Assembly: GCF_013407925.2 (NCBI RefSeq)
Contig: NZ_CP060201.1
Span: 1,860,001 to 1,924,000 of the forward strand
From: Pseudomonas protegens
Lineage (GTDB): Bacteria; Pseudomonadota; Gammaproteobacteria; Pseudomonadales; Pseudomonadaceae
Direction: 5' to 3'
DNA length: 64,000 bases
In this document: positions 15,627-24,342 of the stretch, piece by piece
Layout: every line of letters starts with the position of its first letter
Position numbering within the stretch: the stretch's first letter is position 1
Program-made: the position numbers and the translations under genes
Notes under the pieces: model-generated
What the model was told of the DNA's origin: nothing
What the model saw: only the letters and a program-made list of their open reading frames with translations
Databases searched by the model: none

Positions 15627-16979
15627 TTACAGACGACCCAGATCGTTGACCAGAGCAAGCAGCATGACTCCGACCACCAAGCTGATACCGATCTGTATCC
15701 CCCAACCTTGCACCCGATCCGACAAGGGACGACCACGCGCCCACTCGATCAGATAAAACAACAAATGCCCCCCATCCAGTACCGGGATGGGCAACAAATT
15801 CAGAACACCCAGGCTAATACTCAGATAAGCAAGGAAATTCAAGAAATCAGCAATGCCCGACTGGGCAGAAGCGCCCGCCACTTTAGCAATGGTTATCGGT
15901 CCACTCAAGTTTTTTACCGAGAGCTCGCCGAACAACATTTTCTTCAGTGATTCCAGGGTCAGGACGCTCATGGTCCAGGTCCGCCGGGCCCCTTCGCCAA
16001 TGGCCTCAAGCGGACCGTAACTGACCTCGCGGAGCATCTCCGGCGGCCAGTCTACCGCCTTCACCCCGGCCCCAAGGTAACCGCTGGGCGCCTTGCTTTC
16101 GCCGCGACTGGCCAAAGTTACCGGGATCTCGACTCGAGCACCATCGCGCTCCACTTGCAGCACAATCTTGCTGCCAGGATGCGTCCGCACCCAATCGACC
16201 ACTTGCTGCCAGTCATTGAGCGACTGCCCATCAAGGGCCAGCAGACGATCACCACTTTTCAGGCCCGCGGCCTGGGCCGGGCCTTTCGGGTCCAGCTCAG
16301 CCAGCACCGGCGGCAACGCCGGCCGCCATGGGCGAATCCCCAGGGAACGGATAGGGTCCGGCTCATCAGCCCCCTTGAGCCACTTGTCCAACACCAGTTG
16401 ACGGGGCGACTCCGCAGTCGCGCCCTGCTCGCGCACCAACACCTGCAGAGCGCCACTTTCACCCAAACGACGCACCAACTGCAGATTGACCGCAGCCCAG
16501 CCGGAGGTCGGTTCACCATCGATAGCGATGATTTCCTGACCGGCGGCAAGACCGGCCTGCGCGGCGATACTACCCGCCTCGACATCACCGATAACCGGCC
16601 GCACCTGTTGGCTGCCCAGCATCGCCAGGCCCCAGAAGAACACCAGCGCCAGGAGGAAATTGGCAATCGGACCTGCGGCGACAATGGCGATACGCTGGCG
16701 AACCGATTTGCGATTGAAGGATTGATCCAGCTCCTCGACCGCCACATCGCCTTCACGCTCATCGAGCATTTTCACGTAACCGCCCAGCGGAATGGCGGCG
16801 ATCACGAACTCAGTGCCACGACGATCGTGCCAGCGCAGCAGCGGCATGCCGAAGCCCACGGAGAAGCGCAGTACCTTGACGCCACAGCGGCGGGCGACCC
16901 AGAAGTGGCCGAATTCGTGGAAGGTGACCAGCACGCCCAGGGCTACCAGGGTGCCGACAATCATATAGAGCGCGCTCAT
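15627..16979 (-). CDS. rseP: RIP metalloprotease RseP
   Basis: Inner-membrane site-2 protease that cuts the anti-sigma factor (MucA/RseA type) after DegS-like cleavage, releasing the envelope-stress sigma factor AlgU/RpoE. It also removes signal-peptide remnants. The zinc motif HEFGH is at residues 21-25 in the first membrane helix, two PDZ domains fill the middle, and the LDGG motif at about residue 401 supplies the third zinc ligand. Its length of 450 is normal. A GGAGA ribosome site precedes the ATG. Position next to bamA fits an envelope-stress role. Confidence 0.97.
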   Translation of the reverse strand: MSALYMIVGTLVALGVLVTFHEFGHFWVARRCGVKVLRFSVGFGMPLLRWHDRRGTEFVIAAIPLGGYVKMLDEREGDVAVEELDQSFNRKSVRQRIAIVAAGPIANFLLALVFFWGLAMLGSQQVRPVIGDVEAGSIAAQAGLAAGQEIIAIDGEPTSGWAAVNLQLVRRLGESGALQVLVREQGATAESPRQLVLDKWLKGADEPDPIRSLGIRPWRPALPPVLAELDPKGPAQAAGLKSGDRLLALDGQSLNDWQQVVDWVRTHPGSKIVLQVERDGARVEIPVTLASRGESKAPSGYLGAGVKAVDWPPEMLREVSYGPLEAIGEGARRTWTMSVLTLESLKKMLFGELSVKNLSGPITIAKVAGASAQSGIADFLNFLAYLSISLGVLNLLPIPVLDGGHLLFYLIEWARGRPLSDRVQGWGIQIGISLVVGVMLLALVNDLGRL

Positions 16980-17027
16980 CTACTTTCTCCGCAATCCGGT
17001 TCGCCGCCACTCGCGCGGTCGCGCATC

Positions 17028-18218
17028 CTATCGCCCGTTACGCTGCAACCATTGTTCCGCCAGGCTCCGGGCCTTGGCGTCCGCCGCAAACACCGCATCG
17101 AGTTCATTGACTGAGACTACAGGCTCACGGACCAAAACTTCGTCGATGATACTCGCGATTTCCGGATAACGGATGCGCCGTTCGAGAAACGCCGAAACCG
17201 CCACTTCGTTGGCTGCATTGAGCATCGCCGGGGCACTGCCTCCCGCCTCGGCAGCCTGACGCGCCAGCCGCAGACAAGGAAACCGCTGCTCGTCGGGCGC
17301 TTCGAAGTCCAGACGGGCAATCGCAAACAGATCCAGCGGCGCAACACCGGAGTCGATACGCTCCGGCCAGGCCAGGGCATTGGCGATCGGCGTGCGCATA
17401 TCAGGATTACCCAACTGCGCCAGCACCGAACCGTCGACATAATCCACCAGGGAGTGAATCACGCTCTGGGGATGCACCACCACTTCAACCTGTGAAGGCC
17501 TGGCATCGAACAACCAGCAGGCCTCGATCAGCTCCAGGCCCTTGTTCATCATGCTCGCCGAATCCACGGAAATCTTGCGCCCCATGGACCAGTTCGGATG
17601 GGCACACGCCTGCTCGGGCGAGACACGCTCAAGCTCGGCCAGCGGCGTCTGACGGAATGGACCGCCTGAGGCCGTCAGCAGAATCCGTCGCACCCCGATT
17701 GCCCCCAAACCCCGAGAGAAGTCGGCGGGCATGCACTGAAAGATCGCATTGTGCTCGCTGTCGATGGGCAGCAGCACCGAACCACTCTTGCCCACCGCCT
17801 GCATGAACAGCGCGCCGGACATCACCAACGCTTCCTTGTTGGCCAGCAGAATCTTCTTGCCAGCCTCTACAGCGGCCAGGGTCGGATGCAAACCCGCCGC
17901 CCCGACAATCGCCGCCATCACCGCATCGACCTCAGGCGCCGACGCGACGTCACACAAACCTTGCTCACCCACCAGAACCTGGGTCGACAGACCGGCAGCC
18001 CGCAGCTCTTCCTGCAAGCGGCTGGCGGCGGCCACCTCCGGCACCACCGCAAAGCGCGGCACGTGGCGAATGCACAATGCCAGCAACTCCGCCAGACGAC
18101 TGAACCCGGTGAGGGCAAACACCTGATAGCGCTCCGGATGACGGGCAATCACGTCCAAGGTGCTCAGACCTATGGAACCCGTAGCCCCCAGAACCGTTAC
18201 CTGCTGGACAGCACTCAC
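17028..18218 (-). CDS. dxr: 1-deoxy-D-xylulose 5-phosphate reductoisomerase
   Basis: Second enzyme of the MEP isoprenoid pathway: NADPH-dependent conversion of DXP to 2-C-methylerythritol 4-phosphate. The NADPH-binding GATGSIG is at residues 11-17, and the metal and substrate regions LPIDSEHNA and [15 protein letters not shown] are present. I chose the GTG at 18218, giving 396 residues, because it overlaps the cdsA stop as GTGA. A GTG five codons upstream is possible but would overlap cdsA further. Placed with uppS, it joins precursor supply and undecaprenyl chain synthesis. Confidence 0.96.
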   Translation of the reverse strand: MSAVQQVTVLGATGSIGLSTLDVIARHPERYQVFALTGFSRLAELLALCIRHVPRFAVVPEVAAASRLQEELRAAGLSTQVLVGEQGLCDVASAPEVDAVMAAIVGAAGLHPTLAAVEAGKKILLANKEALVMSGALFMQAVGKSGSVLLPIDSEHNAIFQCMPADFSRGLGAIGVRRILLTASGGPFRQTPLAELERVSPEQACAHPNWSMGRKISVDSASMMNKGLELIEACWLFDARPSQVEVVVHPQSVIHSLVDYVDGSVLAQLGNPDMRTPIANALAWPERIDSGVAPLDLFAIARLDFEAPDEQRFPCLRLARQAAEAGGSAPAMLNAANEVAVSAFLERRIRYPEIASIIDEVLVREPVVSVNELDAVFAADAKARSLAEQWLQRNGR

Positions 18219-19021
18219 AGTCCGGCCACCCACAGCAGCACCGCAAAAACCGGGATAGCCGCCGTCAGGCTGTCGATCCGATCGAGCACGCCACCATGAC
18301 CCGGCAACAGGTTACTGCTGTCCTTGATGCCCGACTGACGCTTGAACATGCTCTCGGTCAGATCACCGACCACGGAAATAAACACCACGATGGCTGCTCC
18401 CAGCAGCCCCAGCAGAATCTGCCCGACACTCCAGTCACGCACCAGCCCGACCACAGCGGTGATCACCAGGCTCAAGGCCAGGCCGCCATACACGCCTTCC
18501 CAGCTCTTGCCAGGACTGACCTGGGGCGCCAGCTTGCGCTTGCCGAAAGCCTTGCCGGAAAAATAGGCACCAATGTCCGCGCCCCACACCAGCACCATGA
18601 CCGACATGATCAACCAGTTACCCAGTGGCAGCTGCTTGATGAACACCAGGCCCTGCCAGGCTGGCAACAGGATCAACAGACCAATCACCAGCTTGGGCGC
18701 GACTCCCGACCAGTGCTCGCTGGTGCGCGGATAAGTCAGCACCAGGAACGTCGCCACCGCCCACCACAGCACCGCGGCGCCCAGCACCCAAGGCGCAACG
18801 CCCGGAGCCAGGTGCATGAGCAACAGCATCGCCGCCACCACCAGGGCAAAGGCGACCCGAGCCGGCTGCGCTTCGAAGCCAGCCAGGCGCGCCCATTCCC
18901 AGGCTCCCAGGCTCACCACCAGACCGATGAACAGGGCAAACCCCGACCCTTCCAGCAGGAAAAACCCGCACAGAGCGATCGGCAGCAGGATCAGTGCCGT
19001 AATGATTCGTTGTTTAAGCAT
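18215..19021 (-). CDS. cdsA: Phosphatidate cytidylyltransferase
   Basis: Integral membrane enzyme that makes CDP-diacylglycerol from phosphatidic acid and CTP, the branch point for all phospholipids. The 268-residue product has about eight hydrophobic segments. The family signature near the C-terminus is visible as [26 protein letters not shown], quoted here as SMFKRQ and [12 protein letters not shown]. Its ATG shares one base with the uppS stop (TAATG) and its stop overlaps the dxr GTG, so it is coupled on both sides. Confidence 0.97.
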   Translation of the reverse strand: MLKQRIITALILLPIALCGFFLLEGSGFALFIGLVVSLGAWEWARLAGFEAQPARVAFALVVAAMLLLMHLAPGVAPWVLGAAVLWWAVATFLVLTYPRTSEHWSGVAPKLVIGLLILLPAWQGLVFIKQLPLGNWLIMSVMVLVWGADIGAYFSGKAFGKRKLAPQVSPGKSWEGVYGGLALSLVITAVVGLVRDWSVGQILLGLLGAAIVVFISVVGDLTESMFKRQSGIKDSSNLLPGHGGVLDRIDSLTAAIPVFAVLLWVAGL

Positions 19022-19776
19022 TAAACCCGGGCTCCAGCCTCGACCTGCTCGCTCGTCTTACCGAAGCGCCGCTGGCGAGATGCGTAATCGGCCAGCGCAT
19101 TGCGCATGGCTTCGTGTTTGAAGTCCGGCCAGAACAGGTCGGAGAAATACAACTCGGCATAGGCCAGTTGCCACAGCAGGAAGTTACTGATGCGATGTTC
19201 GCCGCCGGTACGGATGCACAAGTCCGGCAATGGCAGATCGCCGGTTGCCAGACAGGTCTGCAACAGGCCCGGAGTGATGTCCTCGGGCCGCAGATGACCG
19301 GCCTGGACCTCGCGCGCCAGGCGCTGGGCTGCCTGGGCGATATCCCACTGCCCGCCATAGTTGGCGGCAATCTGCAGGATGAAACGATCAGGACCGGCGG
19401 TAATGGCTTCCGCCTCGCGCATCGCCGCCTGCAGTTCGGGATGAAAGCGCGAACGATCGCCAATGATCCGCAAGCTGATGTTGTTCTCGTTGAGGCGCTT
19501 GGCCTCACGACGCAACGCCTTGAAGAACAGGTCCATCAAGGCGCTGACTTCATCAGCCGGGCGTTGCCAGTTTTCACTGGAAAAGGCAAACAGGGTCAGC
19601 ACCTCGACCTTGGCCTCAGCGCACACTTCGATCACTGCACGTACCGCATCGACACCCGCCTTATGCCCGGCAACACCCGGCATGAAGCGTTTTTTGGCCC
19701 AGCGGTTATTTCCGTCCATGATGATCGCGACATGGCGCGGCACCGAGGACAACACGGACTGCTTGGTCTTTTCCAT
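19021..19776 (-). CDS. uppS: Undecaprenyl diphosphate synthase (cis-prenyltransferase)
   Basis: Extends farnesyl diphosphate with eight cis isoprene units to make the C55 carrier lipid for peptidoglycan and O-antigen. The 251-residue product has the signature IMDGNNRWAKKR with catalytic Asp21 and the later RTGGEHRISNFLLWQ segment, which are diagnostic for cis-prenyltransferases. It starts 15 bases after the frr stop and ends in a one-base overlap with cdsA. Confidence 0.97.
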   Translation of the reverse strand: MEKTKQSVLSSVPRHVAIIMDGNNRWAKKRFMPGVAGHKAGVDAVRAVIEVCAEAKVEVLTLFAFSSENWQRPADEVSALMDLFFKALRREAKRLNENNISLRIIGDRSRFHPELQAAMREAEAITAGPDRFILQIAANYGGQWDIAQAAQRLAREVQAGHLRPEDITPGLLQTCLATGDLPLPDLCIRTGGEHRISNFLLWQLAYAELYFSDLFWPDFKHEAMRNALADYASRQRRFGKTSEQVEAGARV

Positions 19777-19791
19777 GAAAACGCCTGACCC

Positions 19792-20349
19792 TTAAACGGC
19801 CATCAAGTCCTTTTCTTTTTCCTCAGTCGCCTTGGCGATCTGAGCTTCAAAGTCCTTGATCAGCTTGTCGATTTCGGCGCTGCCACGGCGCTCTTCGTCT
19901 TCGCTGATTTCCTTGTCCTTGGTCAGCTTCTTCAACTCGCCCAGGGCATCGCGACGAATGTTGCGCACAGCAACCCGTGCGTCCTCGGCGGCGGCACGCG
20001 CCTGCTTGGTGAAGCCCTTGCGGGTTTCCTCGGTCAGCGGCGCCATCTTGATCAGCAGCAGCTCGCCCAGGTTGGTCGGGTTGAGGTTAAGACCGGCACT
20101 GCCAATGGCCTTGTCGATGGCGCCGAGCATGTTGCGCTCGAACGGCACGACCTGCAGAGTCTGGGAGTCTTTCACGGTCACGTTGGCAACGCCGCTCAAC
20201 GGCGTGTCGGTACCGTAGTAAGGCACCATCACGCTGCCCAGGATACTGGGGTGCGCCTTGCCGGTGCGGATCTGGCCGAATGCATGGGCCAGCGATTCCA
20301 GGGACTTCTTCATGCGTTCCTGGGCGTCTTTCTTGATTTCGTTGATCAT
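19792..20349 (-). CDS. frr: Ribosome recycling factor
   Basis: With EF-G, splits the post-termination ribosome. The 185-residue product matches the family length, and [25 protein letters not shown] and the C-terminal [24 protein letters not shown] helix are typical (shortened: [17 protein letters not shown]). The ATG overlaps the pyrH stop as ATGA. Order rpsB-tsf-pyrH-frr-uppS-cdsA-dxr-rseP-bamA is the classical proteobacterial one. Confidence 0.97.
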   Translation of the reverse strand: MINEIKKDAQERMKKSLESLAHAFGQIRTGKAHPSILGSVMVPYYGTDTPLSGVANVTVKDSQTLQVVPFERNMLGAIDKAIGSAGLNLNPTNLGELLLIKMAPLTEETRKGFTKQARAAAEDARVAVRNIRRDALGELKKLTKDKEISEDEERRGSAEIDKLIKDFEAQIAKATEEKEKDLMAV

Positions 20350-21089
20350 TGTTCGCCTTCCTCGATCAGGGTTCCTTCAGCGCCACCGTGCACGATATTC
20401 AGCAGGGCGCCGGGCTTGTTCATGTTGAATACCCGCAGCGGCATCTTGTGGTCGCGGCACAGGCAGATAGCCGTCAGGTCCATCACTCCCAGCTTGCGAT
20501 CCAGCACTTCATCGTAAGTCAGATGATCGAACTTCTCGGCATGCGGGTCCTTGAACGGGTCTGCAGTGTAAACACCGTCGACCTTGGTTGCCTTGAGCAC
20601 GACATCGGCATCGATCTCGATGGCGCGCAGGCAGGCTGCGGAGTCGGTAGTGAAGAACGGGTTGCCGGTACCGGCCGCGAAAATCACCACTTCTTTGGAG
20701 TTCAGGTGGCGCATGGCCTTGCGACGGTCATAGTGATCGGTCACACCGACCATCGAAATAGCGGACATCACGATGGCCGAGATATTCGCACGTTCCAGCG
20801 CATCGCGCATGGCCAGGGCGTTCATCACAGTGGCCAGCATGCCCATGTGGTCGCCCGTGACCCGATCCATCCCGGCTGCGCTCAATGCGGCGCCACGGAA
20901 CAGGTTGCCACCACCGATCACCAAACCTACCTGGACACCGATGCCAACCAGTTGGCCGACTTCCAGCGCCATGCGATCGAGCACCTTGGGGTCGATCCCG
21001 AACTCTTCCGAGCCCATCAGGGCCTCGCCGCTAAGCTTGAGTAGAATGCGTTTATAGCGAGCTTGATAACCACTGCCCTGCTGAGCCAT
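20346..21089 (-). CDS. pyrH: UMP kinase
   Basis: Phosphorylates UMP to UDP and acts as a hexamer regulated by GTP and UTP. It belongs to the amino acid kinase fold. The 247-residue product has [10 protein letters not shown] near the N-terminus, the glycine-rich [10 protein letters not shown] loop and the [12 protein letters not shown] segment, all diagnostic. Its stop overlaps frr. About 207 bases including a terminator separate it from tsf, so it probably has its own promoter. Confidence 0.97.
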   Translation of the reverse strand: MAQQGSGYQARYKRILLKLSGEALMGSEEFGIDPKVLDRMALEVGQLVGIGVQVGLVIGGGNLFRGAALSAAGMDRVTGDHMGMLATVMNALAMRDALERANISAIVMSAISMVGVTDHYDRRKAMRHLNSKEVVIFAAGTGNPFFTTDSAACLRAIEIDADVVLKATKVDGVYTADPFKDPHAEKFDHLTYDEVLDRKLGVMDLTAICLCRDHKMPLRVFNMNKPGALLNIVHGGAEGTLIEEGEQ

Positions 21090-21240
21090 TGCGAATCTCT
21101 CCTGCGGCGTATTTAAAAATTCTTTGCGGGCTGTTTTCAGCCTGCGTTCACTCTAGCGTGACGCTGTCACAGCGCCATCAGAACACGACTTTGTAAACCG
21201 GTTCCGAGGTAAAACAACAAAATTGCCCTGCCCATTTGAA

Positions 21241-21272
21241 AAGAGGCTGCGCGCGTGAGCGGGCAGCCTCTT
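21241..21272 (-). terminator. Rho-independent terminator after tsf
   Basis: Ten-bp stem AAGAGGCTGC/GCAGCCTCTT with a 12-base GC-rich loop, 25 bases beyond the tsf stop. On the minus strand the stem ends in CTCTTTTCAAAT, giving a short T tract. It should end the rpsB-tsf transcript before pyrH. Confidence 0.8.
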
Positions 21273-21296
21273 CTGGGCGACAGTTGAAAAACCGTC

Positions 21297-22163
21297 TTAC
21301 TGTTGCTTGGCAGCAGCCAGCTGTGCAGCGACTTCTTCAGCGAAGTTGTCTTCTTTCTTCTCGATGCCTTCACCTACGGCGAAACGAGTGAAGGAAACGA
21401 TTTCAGCACCGCCTTTCTTGGCCAGAGCACCTACGGTGACTTCTGGATCCTTGACGAACGCTTGCTCAACCAGGCTGGCTTCAGCCAGGAACTTGCTGAT
21501 ACGGCCAGCGATCATTTTCTCGACGATTTCGGCTGGCTTGCCTTTCATCTTGTCTTCGTTCAGCTGCAGGAACACAGCTTTTTCGCGCTCGATGGCTTCG
21601 GCAGAAACCTGCGAAGGCAGCAGGAACTCAGGGTTGCTTGCCGCTACGTGCATGGCGATGTCTTTGGCCAGCTCAACGGAGCCGCCCTTCAGAACGACCG
21701 CAACACCGATCTTGTTACCGTGCAGGTAAGTACCGACCACGTCACCTTCAACGCGAGCCAGACGACGGATGTTGACGTTCTCACCGGTCTTGCCGACCAG
21801 GATCAGACGATCGGCTTCTTGAGCTTCGATCAGCGGAGCGGCGTCGGTCAGCTTGTCAGCGAACGCTTTTTCAACGCTGGCAGCAACGAATGCCTTGAAG
21901 TCGTCCTGCAGAGCCAGGAAGTCGGTCTGCGAGTTCACTTCCAGCAGGACAGCGGCTTTACCGTCGTCCTTGATGGCGATAGCACCTTCAGCAGCCACGT
22001 TGCCTGCTTTCTTGGCAGCCTTGATGGCGCCGGAAGCACGCATGTCATCAATGGCTTTCTCGATGTCGCCGCCGGCCTTGGTCAAGGCCTTTTTGCAATC
22101 CATCATGCCTTCGCCGGTACGCTCGCGCAGTTCTTTGACCAACGCTGCAGTAATCTCTGCCAT
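21297..22163 (-). CDS. tsf: Elongation factor Ts
   Basis: Guanine nucleotide exchange factor for EF-Tu. The product from the ATG at 22163 is 288 residues starting [25 protein letters not shown] (shortened motif: [13 protein letters not shown]), the conserved N-terminal EF-Tu-contact domain. The [13 protein letters not shown] core segment (TDFV-type motif) follows. An upstream in-frame start would add 11 unconserved residues. It follows rpsB with a hairpin between them. Confidence 0.98.
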   Translation of the reverse strand: MAEITAALVKELRERTGEGMMDCKKALTKAGGDIEKAIDDMRASGAIKAAKKAGNVAAEGAIAIKDDGKAAVLLEVNSQTDFLALQDDFKAFVAASVEKAFADKLTDAAPLIEAQEADRLILVGKTGENVNIRRLARVEGDVVGTYLHGNKIGVAVVLKGGSVELAKDIAMHVAASNPEFLLPSQVSAEAIEREKAVFLQLNEDKMKGKPAEIVEKMIAGRISKFLAEASLVEQAFVKDPEVTVGALAKKGGAEIVSFTRFAVGEGIEKKEDNFAEEVAAQLAAAKQQ

Positions 22164-22308
22164 TTTCAAAATCCTCTTGGATAGGTTTTCAACCATTCCA
22201 CCCGATCGAACGGGCGTTCAATTCTTGGGCGCTGCCCCGAATTCATTTCATAACAGCCCCGGATGACAGAATCTGTCGGGGCGCGACGACGAAATGATTT
22301 TCGAGTTG

Positions 22309-22337
22309 GCAAAAAGGGGGCCAAGCCCCCTTTTTGC
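22309..22337 (-). terminator. Palindromic terminator-like hairpin between rpsB and tsf
   Basis: Perfect 12-bp stem GCAAAAAGGGGG/CCCCCTTTTTGC with a five-base loop, 30 bases after the rpsB stop. Each strand carries a T5 run at its 3' side. It probably acts as a partial terminator that sets the rpsB:tsf ratio, as proposed for this operon in other bacteria. Confidence 0.8.
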
Positions 22338-22366
22338 GTGCTGAGTAAACGCTAAGCGTCAGTTAC

Positions 22367-23104
22367 TCAGGCTTCAGCCGCCGGTGCTGCAGCTTCTTCG
22401 AACACTTCGGTGCCGCCAGCAACGTTGTTGCGACCACGGATCACAGCGTCAGCCATCGAACCCATGTACAGCTGGATGGCGCGAATGGCGTCATCGTTGC
22501 CTGGGATGATGTAGTCAACGCCTTCCGGGCTGCTGTTGGTATCGACAACGCCGATGACCGGGATGCCCAGCTTGTTGGCTTCGGTGATCGCGATGCGCTC
22601 GTGATCAACGTCGATCACGAACAGTGCGTCAGGCAGGCCGCCCATGTCCTTGATACCACCCAGGGAACGATCCAGCTTTTCCAGATCGCGAGTGCGCATC
22701 AGCGCCTCTTTCTTGGTCAGCTTGGCGAAAGTGCCGTCTTCTGCCTGCACTTCAAGGTCACGCAGACGCTTGATGGAAGCACGGATGGTTTTGTAGTTGG
22801 TCAGCATGCCGCCCAACCAGCGGTGATCGACGTACGGCGAACCGCAACGTGCTGCTTCTTCAGCAACGATCTTGCCAGCGGAACGCTTGGTGCCGACGAA
22901 CAGAATCTTGTTTTTGCCCTGGGCCAAACGCTCTACGAAAGTCAGAGCTTCGTTGAACATTGGCAGGGTTTTTTCAAGGTTGATGATGTGAATCTTGTTG
23001 CGCGCACCGAAAATGTACTTACCCATTTTCGGGTTCCAGTAACGAGTTTGGTGACCGAAGTGCACACCGGCCTTCAGCATATCGCGCATGTTGACTTGGG
23101 ACAT
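22367..23104 (-). CDS. rpsB: 30S ribosomal protein S2
   Basis: Small-subunit protein bound late to the 30S particle and needed for S1 binding. The 245-residue product begins [27 protein letters not shown] (shortened motif: [19 protein letters not shown]) and includes [12 protein letters not shown] and [14 protein letters not shown], all invariant in S2. It leads the rpsB-tsf unit and is preceded by a structured leader, consistent with the S2 autoregulation known in gammaproteobacteria. Confidence 0.98.
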   Translation of the reverse strand: MSQVNMRDMLKAGVHFGHQTRYWNPKMGKYIFGARNKIHIINLEKTLPMFNEALTFVERLAQGKNKILFVGTKRSAGKIVAEEAARCGSPYVDHRWLGGMLTNYKTIRASIKRLRDLEVQAEDGTFAKLTKKEALMRTRDLEKLDRSLGGIKDMGGLPDALFVIDVDHERIAITEANKLGIPVIGVVDTNSSPEGVDYIIPGNDDAIRAIQLYMGSMADAVIRGRNNVAGGTEVFEEAAAPAAEA

Positions 23105-23237
23105 GATAGTTCCTTAATAAGTCGGGTTAGGCCTCCACGTATCCCAATGACCAACCAACAGCATGTGCTGAGGGCACCCAGGTCATCGTGTCGACACGTG
23201 TGTGGGTTTGGGCTTTTCGGGGCATCCCCGGAAAGCG
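23105..23237 (-). promoter_or_regulatory. rpsB mRNA leader with 5' hairpin (candidate S2 autoregulatory leader)
   Basis: The predicted transcript starts near 23237, giving about 130 untranslated bases. At its very 5' end is a 10-bp stem (23213-23222 with 23226-23235, including GGGG/CCCC and one G-T pair) closed by a three-base loop. Leaders of rpsB in gammaproteobacteria are reported to bind S2 and repress translation. The location and length fit, but I did not align this leader to the known structure. Confidence 0.55.
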
Positions 23238-23243
23238 GCGCAT

Positions 23244-23272
23244 TTTATACCACAGCAAGGGCCAAAACGGAA
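23244..23272 (-). promoter_or_regulatory. Predicted sigma-70 promoter of rpsB-tsf
   Basis: On the minus strand the sequence reads TGTGGTATAAAATG, an extended -10 element (TATAAA at 23249-23244 preceded by TGTGG). A weak -35 candidate TTCCGT lies 17 bases upstream. The rest of this 407-base gap between rpsB and map holds the map leader; a TAGAAT at about 23391-23396 is a possible -10 for map, but I see no matching -35. Confidence 0.6.
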
Positions 23273-23511
23273 CCCGGATTCACATCCGCCGATCCCTGGA
23301 GTTTTTGCCCAGTTGTTGGAATCAGCCCAGAATGCGCCATTGTATGCAGACAAGCGCCAGCAGAACCTCAGATTTACACTGAGCGTCTGTTAGAATCGCA
23401 CCTTTGCGGCTTCCGAAAACCTCACTGATTCCATCCCGGCGCCAGCCTTGCCGGGGCAGGTTTTCAAGCCATTCCGTGTATATCGCGCCACTGAGCGCCA
23501 AGAGAGCCTGT

Positions 23512-24294
23512 ATGACCGTCACCCTCAAAACCCCCGAGGACATCGCAAAAATGCGTGTCGCCGGCAAACTGGCCGCCGAAGTGCTGGAAATGATTGCCGA
23601 GCATGTCAAACCCGGTGTCACCACCGAAGAACTGGACCGCATCTGCCACGACTACATCATCAATGTGCAAGGCGCCATCCCGGCACCGCTGAACTACAAG
23701 GGCTTCCCCAAGTCGATCTGCACCTCGATCAACCACGTGGTGTGCCACGGCATCCCCAATGAGAAGCCGCTGAAGGATGGCGACACCCTGAACATCGACG
23801 TCACCGTCATCAAGGACGGCTACCACGGCGACACCAGCCGCATGTTCCACGTCGGCAGCGTGCCGGTCTGGGCCGAGCGCCTGTCGCAGATCACCCAGGA
23901 GTGCATGTACAAGGCCATCGAACTGGTGAAGCCGGGCTGCCGCCTGGGCGACATCGGCGAAGTGATCCAGAAGCACGCGGAAAAGAACGGCTTCTCGGTC
24001 GTCCGCGAATTCTGCGGTCACGGCATCGGCAAGGTATTCCACGAAGAGCCGCAGATCCTGCACTACGGCCGCGCCGGCACCGGCATGGAACTCAAGGCCG
24101 GCATGACCTTCACCATCGAGCCGATGATCAACCAGGGCAAGGCCGACACCAAGGTACTGGGCGACGGCTGGACCGCCATCACCAAGGACCGCAAGCTCTC
24201 GGCGCAGTGGGAACACACCCTGCTGGTCACCGAGACCGGCTACGAGATCTTCACCCTGCGCAGCGATGACACCATCCCCCGGGTATCTGCCTGA
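23512..24294 (+). CDS. map: Methionine aminopeptidase, type I
   Basis: Removes the initiator methionine from nascent proteins with small second residues. The 260-residue product has the five metal ligands in place: Asp96, Asp107, His170, Glu203 and Glu234, plus His79. I chose the ATG at 23512 (MTVTLKTPEDI); an upstream in-frame ATG would add 36 Arg-rich residues not found in the family. It is divergent from rpsB and followed 49 bases later by glnD. Confidence 0.97.
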   Translation: MTVTLKTPEDIAKMRVAGKLAAEVLEMIAEHVKPGVTTEELDRICHDYIINVQGAIPAPLNYKGFPKSICTSINHVVCHGIPNEKPLKDGDTLNIDVTVIKDGYHGDTSRMFHVGSVPVWAERLSQITQECMYKAIELVKPGCRLGDIGEVIQKHAEKNGFSVVREFCGHGIGKVFHEEPQILHYGRAGTGMELKAGMTFTIEPMINQGKADTKVLGDGWTAITKDRKLSAQWEHTLLVTETGYEIFTLRSDDTIPRVSA

Positions 24295-24342
24295 CCCACA
24301 ACGCCGCGTCCCGACCTTATAGATAGAAAGGAAAGCCAATCG

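Noticed and set aside
23404..23511. Upstream ATG for map
   Set aside because: It adds 36 Arg-rich residues that methionine aminopeptidases lack; the family start is MTVTLKTPEDI at 23512.
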